Of a DNA stretch of 64,000 nt, positions 59,166 to 64,000 are shown in pieces; position 1 is the first letter of the stretch, and each line of letters begins with the position of its first letter. Both the position numbers and the translations under genes were made by a program. The DNA comes from Emiliania huxleyi CCMP1516 (lineage: Eukaryota > Haptophyta > Isochrysidales > Noelaerhabdaceae), in contig NW_005196981.1 in NCBI RefSeq assembly GCF_000372725.1, positions 522,771 to 586,770 of the forward strand, read 5' to 3'. The notes beneath the pieces were generated by a model. It worked only from the letters and a program-made list of their open reading frames with translations, searched no databases and had not been told where the DNA came from.

Positions 59166-61757
59166 ATGTCAGGGGACCCGTCACGCAGCGCGGCGGCCGA
59201 CAAAGTCAGGTTGATGATGAAGCGGGCCGAGGAGACGGGCGGGCACCTGGACGACGCGACCTTGCAGGCGTGCAAGGCGCTCTTGCAAGAATTCCGCGAG
59301 GCGACGGGGCGGTTGCCTGAGGATGGGAGTGGTAGAGCGCGCCCGGCTGAAGATGCGGAAGCAGGTCTGCTCCGCGTGCTTTCCGAGGGGCTCCCCAGCG
59401 CCGCGCAAGGAATAATGCGAGAAACGCTGTTGCAACCGAATCGCACTCGGGCAACTCGACCCGGAGCGGCGGTTGCTGCTCCATTCATCACTGCCCCAAG
59501 GCCCCCCTCCACAGCGTCGGACGTATCGGCGGTGGCAGCCGAGATGGCTCGCCGGCGCAGCCGCGTGGACACGGGCCCGACCTCACCAGACCGGGTCCCG
59601 GACAAGATTGTGGACGCGGCAGGGGAGGGCAATGAGGCGGTGGTGCTGGCTTGGATGGACGCCGCCGGCGGGCAGGTCGACGCAACCTTCAAGTCGGGCG
59701 ATACTGGCGGATTCACCCTGCTGATGTACGCTGTCGCCAACGGGCAGGAGAAGCTTGTCGACTTGCTGCTGGGACGCGGCGCCAAGGTCAACCAGCAGGC
59801 CAGCAACGGCATGACCGCGCTGATGCACGCTGTCCTGAGCAATCGGCCGCCGATCGTGCGCCGCCTGCTCGGGCTGGGAGCGGACCTGAAGGCGCGCGCC
59901 GCGAACGGCAAGACCGCGCTGCAGTTTGCCAAGGAGAAGGGCTTCGATGGGTGCGTCGCCGCCTTTCGCCAGCACATCGAGAGGGTGACGTCGGATCTGC
60001 GCGAGCGCGGGAGCGGTGGGGTTAGCGAGGGTGGCAGCAAGGAGGCGGCCACCGAGGGCGCCGCCGACACTAGCAAGGATGGCAACTGCGAGGTTCCCTT
60101 GGAGATCCTGCATGCGGCGGGCGGGCGCGGTGAGCCCACAAGCCTGGCAAACGTGCTCGAATGGGTTGACAGGGAAGAAGGGCGGGCCAACGCGACCTTC
60201 GATGCGTCGGCGTTCCTCGCGATCGCTTCGAAGAGGCGCGGCCCCGGCAGTGCCGCCCCTCAAGGCAGCGCTGCGAGGGGCTGCACGCTGCTGATGGCCG
60301 CCGCCCGCAGCAACAACGTGCACCTGGCAGAGGCGCTGCTGGAGCGCGGCGCAGAGATTAACAAACGGGACAGCAGCTGCATGTCGGCGCTGATGCACGC
60401 CGTCGCCCACGGCAAGGAGGACATGGTCAAGCTGCTGCTGGAGCGGGAGGCGGAGGTCGACCCGCAGGACAGGAAGGGCATGACGCCGCTGCTTGACGCC
60501 GTCACCCGGGGCGAGGAGAGGCTTGCCGAGGCACTGCTTCGGGCGGGCGCGGAGGCTGACCAACGGGACGGCACGGGAAACACCGCGCTGATGGTCGCCG
60601 TGCTCAACAATCACCTCGGTGTCCTGCGCTGCCTGCTGAAGCACGGTGCAGATATGAAGCTGTGCGCCACGGACGGCATCACGCTGCTGCAGCTGGCCGA
60701 GAGGATGGGCCACGCTGAGTGCGCGCAGGCTTTGCGGACGACGGTTCCCATGGAGGTTGCCACGGCGGCGGACCGAGGCGACGACCAAACGGTGCAGACG
60801 TGGCTGGAGATCGCCGGCGGTCAGGTCAACGCGACGTACGAGGACGGCGACGTGAGCGGCATGACCCTCCTCATGACTGCGGCCAGCAGCGGCTCGCTGC
60901 TCCTTGTCGACATGCTGCTGCGACGCGGTGCGAAGGTGGACGCGCGGACCAGCAACGGCTGGACCGCTCTGATGCACGCCGCCCTTAGCGGCCACGAGCG
61001 AGTAGTCCACAGGCTGTTGCTGGCCGGCTCGAAGGACGGCGAGACGGCGATTCAGCTCGCCAAGGAGTCGGGTCACGCCGCGGCGAACGCCAAGAGGGAC
61101 GCATCGCCATGGAGTCGGGTCACGCGCGTCCTCGAGCTGCACTTGGCGGTGGACTACGAGGCGGCGAACGCCAAGAGGGACGCGGAGGCGAAGGCGCGAG
61201 GGGAGGCGTTGCTAGCGGAGATAGAGGCGGAGGAGGCGGAGGCGCGCAACAAGGAGAGCAAGAAGGCCAAGAAGAAGAAGAAGAAGGGAAAGGGTGGCGG
61301 GAGCAGCAGTGCGGTGCCGTCGGATGAGCCCGAGGCGTCAGTGGGGGAGGCGGAGGGAGAGGCATGGAAGGCGGAGGAGGCGGGGGCGCAGGAGGCGGAG
61401 GAGGTGGGGGCGCAGGAGGCGGGAGCAGGGGAGGCCGAGGAGCTCGCGGCGGCGCTCGAGGAAAGCGCGAGGCTGGAGGTCGAGGTGAGGCGTGCGCACG
61501 CGGGCGACGAGCCACGACCGCCGCCTGCGGCGGTCTCGCTCGCCGATGCTGTCTTCGACACCGGGCGCCGCGAGGAGGCTCCAGAGTCCACGATGGGCGG
61601 CGAGACCACGTGCATCGTGTGTTTCACCAACCCGAAGACGCACGTCGCTGTCCCGTGCAGCCACCGTTGCGCCTGCGGCCCCTGCTCCGCGAAGATGACC
61701 CTCTGCCCCTATTGCCGCGAGCCAGTGATGATGTGGATGGTCCCACGCGAGGTGTGA
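59166..61757 (+). CDS. Ankyrin-repeat protein with C-terminal RING finger
   Basis: A single frame of 863 aa from the ATG at 59166. Two blocks of ankyrin repeats are clear (GFTLLMYAVANGQEKLVDLL, NGMTALMHAVLSNRPPIVRR; later CTLLMAAARSNNVHLAEALL, MSALMHAVAHGKEDMVKLLL, NTALMVAVLNNHLGVLRCLL and MTLLMTAASSGSLLLVDMLL). A lysine run (KKAKKKKKKGKGG) and a long alanine/glutamate region likely to be helical follow. The end is a C3HC4-type RING: CIVCFTNPKTHVAVPCSHRC, then ACGPC and CPYCREP. RING fingers recruit E2 enzymes, so a ubiquitin ligase using ankyrin repeats to bind substrate is likely. The single-exon state is unusual beside its intron-rich neighbours. Confidence 0.88.
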   Translation: MSGDPSRSAAADKVRLMMKRAEETGGHLDDATLQACKALLQEFREATGRLPEDGSGRARPAEDAEAGLLRVLSEGLPSAAQGIMRETLLQPNRTRATRPGAAVAAPFITAPRPPSTASDVSAVAAEMARRRSRVDTGPTSPDRVPDKIVDAAGEGNEAVVLAWMDAAGGQVDATFKSGDTGGFTLLMYAVANGQEKLVDLLLGRGAKVNQQASNGMTALMHAVLSNRPPIVRRLLGLGADLKARAANGKTALQFAKEKGFDGCVAAFRQHIERVTSDLRERGSGGVSEGGSKEAATEGAADTSKDGNCEVPLEILHAAGGRGEPTSLANVLEWVDREEGRANATFDASAFLAIASKRRGPGSAAPQGSAARGCTLLMAAARSNNVHLAEALLERGAEINKRDSSCMSALMHAVAHGKEDMVKLLLEREAEVDPQDRKGMTPLLDAVTRGEERLAEALLRAGAEADQRDGTGNTALMVAVLNNHLGVLRCLLKHGADMKLCATDGITLLQLAERMGHAECAQALRTTVPMEVATAADRGDDQTVQTWLEIAGGQVNATYEDGDVSGMTLLMTAASSGSLLLVDMLLRRGAKVDARTSNGWTALMHAALSGHERVVHRLLLAGSKDGETAIQLAKESGHAAANAKRDASPWSRVTRVLELHLAVDYEAANAKRDAEAKARGEALLAEIEAEEAEARNKESKKAKKKKKKGKGGGSSSAVPSDEPEASVGEAEGEAWKAEEAGAQEAEEVGAQEAGAGEAEELAAALEESARLEVEVRRAHAGDEPRPPPAAVSLADAVFDTGRREEAPESTMGGETTCIVCFTNPKTHVAVPCSHRCACGPCSAKMTLCPYCREPVMMWMVPREV

Positions 61758-62410
61758 GTGGCAGAGGGGTGGCATAACGGACAGCAGCGGGATCGGCGGG
61801 GGGCGGGGGAGACGGTCACCGTCGCTCGCGTCGCGCGGCGGCCGGCCGCGGGCCGGCGGTGACCACGCTCCACGGTGTGATATGTGTTCAGCTCTAGGGT
61901 GAAGGGTGCAATGTGCAACCCCGCGGTGTGTCTGGCTAGCCGTGTGTATATCCGCGCGCTGTCGAAGCCGCGCGGGCGCAGCGCCCCGGTGGCGTGTTGA
62001 CCACATACACATATGTGCTCTGACGAGGTCAGGACGAGGAAGGTCCTAGTGGAGCTAGTGTGGGGGGTGCTCCCGGCCATACAGAGTTCTGTATGTTATG
62101 CTGATGTATGGTGACGTATGACAATGCTGTGCGGCGATGTGAGGGAGGCGCACATATGTCGTGTGCGGGCGGCATCTCAGATCTCTTCTCGACTCTCCGC
62201 GTGCTGACTGGTGCTGCCCCGGTGCCGCGGGGTGGCCGGTGCGCGCCGGGCGGCGGCGGCGGCGCGCCGCGGCGCACGGCCCACGGGCACGACCACTTTT
62301 GTGGGCGCGGGTGAACGAAGAAAAGAGTACCTGTCATTATGGTAAACTAGGCCAACGGAGTGTCGGCTAGAGGCGATGTGTCCCTTGGCCGGCGTCGCTA
62401 TACGGCTCTC
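61758..62410. other. Intergenic, convergent gene ends
   Basis: Between the stop codons of the ankyrin-RING and tRNA-binding genes. CACATATGT phrases recur near 62005 and 62150. No gene seen. Confidence 0.45.
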
Positions 62411-63088
62411 TTAGCTGATGGTGCCCGACCCGATAGTGGGGAGGCGGCAGGGGCCGGCGTCGGTGACGAGCGGCGCGCCCTGGTAGGTCGCGACGCCGTC
62501 CGCGGCGCGCAGGTCGGCAGTCGCCGTCTCGAGCAGCTTCTTCTTCTTGACTTGGTTCGGCGAGGCGGGGTCTGGCATCGTGGCGCCATCGACACGCACC
62601 CGCTCGCCAGGCGGCGACTCGGCGGGCGGCTCGACGAACTCGACGACGGAGCCGTCGGCGGAGGTGCCGCACAGCACCATCCCGTTCGAGGGGAAGCCCC
62701 CGAGCTTGGCCGGCTTCAGGTTGCACACGACCAGCACCGAGCGGCCCTCGAGGTCCGACGGCTCGGCGTAATAGGCGCGGATGCCAGAGGCGATTTCGCG
62801 CGGCGCCCCCTCGCCCACGTCGATGCGCTCGCACCAGAGCTTCTCCGAGTCCGGGTGCGGCCACGCCTCAACGATCTTCCCCACCCGCACATCCAATTTT
62901 GGAAAGGCAGGCTCCGGCGGCGGCGCGTCGGCCGCGGCGGTGGCGGACGCCGCGGGCGCGGCCGCGTCGCACAGCAGGGCGCGGCCGAGGCGGACGGCGC
63001 AGCGGGGAGCGGCGATGCCGCCCCGCGCGTGCAGCGTCAGCGCCGAGGAGGCGCGCGCGAGGAGGAGCATGGCGAAAGGCAACTGCAT
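62411..63088 (-). CDS. EMAP-II/Arc1p-like tRNA-binding-domain protein, probably plastid
   Basis: A 225-aa protein from the ATG at 63088. The tRNA-binding OB-fold spans about residues 55-170: LDVRVGKIVEAWPHPDSEKL, then REIASGIRAYY, SVLVVCNLKPAKLGGFPSNG and MVLCGTSADG. This module is found in AIMP1/EMAP-II, Arc1p and the ends of some Met- or Tyr-tRNA synthetases, and binds tRNA non-specifically. The N-terminus has a hydrophobic core (LPFAMLLLARASSAL) followed by an arginine/alanine-rich part, fitting a signal-plus-transit presequence for a secondary plastid. It faces the next gene head to head, 322 bp apart. Confidence 0.85.
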   Translation of the reverse strand: MQLPFAMLLLARASSALTLHARGGIAAPRCAVRLGRALLCDAAAPAASATAAADAPPPEPAFPKLDVRVGKIVEAWPHPDSEKLWCERIDVGEGAPREIASGIRAYYAEPSDLEGRSVLVVCNLKPAKLGGFPSNGMVLCGTSADGSVVEFVEPPAESPPGERVRVDGATMPDPASPNQVKKKKLLETATADLRAADGVATYQGAPLVTDAGPCRLPTIGSGTIS

Positions 63089-63410
63089 GTAGCAGAACCG
63101 ACAGGGGAAAGAAGAAGAAAAAATTTTCCTGCGCAGCTTCATCCACCGTGAATTCTTTTCCCCTACTAAATAAGGTTGAGGTGCCTCATCCGACGCCGCT
63201 GCCCAGCCTCCGCATGGCCGCCGACGCGCGGCTGATTTAGCGTGCCGTCCGCACACCCGCACACACACACACAGTCTTGTCCACCCTCCGCCGTCACCCG
63301 CGGCGGCGTGCCTGCTGCCGCCGCCGCCGCCGCGCTCGTCCTCCCGCCGGCACGCCGCCACCCTGTGCATCCCCGGCAGAGGCTCACGACTCCCCGTCGC
63401 GCACAGAATC
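63089..63410. other. Head-to-head intergenic (possible shared promoter)
   Basis: Lies between two divergent genes that both appear plastid-targeted. TTCCCCTACTAAATAAGG at about 63158 is the only AT-rich, TATA-like word. Co-regulation is a guess from position alone. Confidence 0.35.
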
Positions 63411-64000
63411 ATGAAGGGTGCCCTCGCCTTTCTTTGCCTGCTCGGCTCCGCCGCGGCCTTCGCGCCGGCGGCGCTGCGCCCCGCGGTGATGCAGCGCTCG
63501 GTGGCGGCGGCGCCTGCGGCGGTGCGGCAGCCCCCCCCTCTCCCGAAGCGAGAGCACCGACCCCGCGCCGCGCGGACGATGGGCGGTACCGCTGCCGCTT
63601 CGGCCGCTGCCCGTCGGCCGCTGCTCGCCCCCTTTCTTGCCGAGGAAGGCTGGTTGACGCAGCGCGTTTGCCGCTCTCTCCCGCTGCGCAGGCTGGAGCT
63701 GTCATGGTGGACCGGTCAGAGGCTGCGGACACGTGGTGGGGGGACAAGGACTACCCGCCCTCGATCGTGCTCGGCATCGGCAAGGACGTCCCCTCCTCCA
63801 TCTTCGGCGTCACCTCCGGCCTCGCCTTTGCGATTGGCGTGTACTGTGTGGCGCAGGTCGGCCCTCGCCTCCCCCACCCTCTCCCGCTCCCTCTCCGCTT
63901 TCCGACCGCCACCGCCCCCGGCAGTCGAACCTCGTCAACATCCTCTCCGGCTCCACCGTCAACGGCTTCTACGTCGCCGGCGCGCCTCCGTTTCTCCTGC
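63411..64000 (+). CDS. Plastid membrane protein, 5' part (runs off window)
   Basis: Exons 63411-63521, 63692-63856 and 63925 to beyond the window; both introns GT-AG and in phase 0. The start MKGALAFLCLLGSAAAFAPA is a signal peptide ending in an ASAFAP-like site, the hallmark of plastid presequences in algae with secondary red plastids, followed by an arginine/alanine transit region. The mature part reads TWWGDKDYPPSIVLGIGKDV, SIFGVTSGLAFAIGVYCVAQ (a TM helix) and SNLVNILSGSTVNGFYVAG. It resembles a small thylakoid or envelope protein that I cannot name with certainty. The last bases in the window may include another intron. Confidence 0.6.
   Translation, partial: MKGALAFLCLLGSAAAFAPAALRPAVMQRSVAAAPAAVRQPPPLPKREHRPRAARTMGGTAAASAAARRPLLAPFLAEEGWLTQRVCRSLPLRRLELSWWTGQRLRTRGGGTRTTRPRSCSASARTSPPPSSASPPASPLRLACTVWRRSALASPTLSRSLSAFRPPPPPAVEPRQHPLRLHRQRLLRRRRASVSP

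Noticed and set aside
59583-61142. 519-aa frame antisense to the ankyrin-RING gene
   Set aside because: Mirror of ankyrin codon structure; no domain and the sense strand is clearly coding.

Overview
The window looks like nuclear DNA of a unicellular alga, most likely a haptophyte. It is GC-rich and intron-bearing, and its genes sit in dense, nested mobile-element debris. It contains a fragment of a eukaryotic rRNA operon (18S 3' end, ITS1, 5.8S, all on the minus strand). Two genes start with bipartite plastid-type presequences. Two 100-N gaps, with homopolymer-ridden sequence beside or near them, mark it as a scaffold built partly from poor reads. The haptophyte call rests on remembered 18S and 5.8S features and general gene style, not on a search.

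Layout. 1-8650: a PH/IQ gene, a small membrane protein, a 102-bp minisatellite and a decayed Ty1/copia element with LTR debris. 8652-11221: a six-exon sulfotransferase-like gene (minus). 11250-22530: almost entirely mobile DNA, with a retroposon family (called R1 here) in several copies, a 2-kb hAT-like element and the rDNA fragment. 23536-33684: gene-dense, with an S33 prolyl-aminopeptidase-like hydrolase, a membrane protein with an ADP-ribosyltransferase-like domain, an aldehyde dehydrogenase (minus) and the spliceosomal SF3B2 subunit. 34000-45000: small genes (a Tim17/NDUFA11-like protein, a radical-SAM-like protein without its cysteines, an 87-aa membrane protein, a six-TM protein) separated by elements. 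45241-47636: fold-back and AT-rich elements around an assembly gap. 47920-58000: minus-strand genes, including a SAM-BTB/BACK-like gene and a 16-exon receptor. 59166-64000: an ankyrin-RING protein, a tRNA-binding-domain protein and the start of a plastid membrane protein.

Most notable gene: 53274-57914 (minus). A hand-built, phase-consistent 16-exon model gives a protein of about 1104 aa with a signal peptide, a type-I periplasmic-binding-protein (LIV-BP-like) ectodomain, one EGF-like module, one transmembrane helix, a TIR domain and a second TIR-like domain. It has the layout of a Toll-like receptor, but with a small-molecule-binding ectodomain in place of leucine-rich repeats.

Most notable genome feature: intron structure. 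In the genes I could model, about 23 of 37 introns have GC rather than GT at the donor. In at least three introns the first 18-30 bases repeat the first bases of the next exon, with AG|GC at each junction. That is the signature expected if a tandem duplication of an AGGC-containing exon segment created the intron.

All exon boundaries, domain names and repeat limits come from reading the sequence by eye. No database or alignment program was used.
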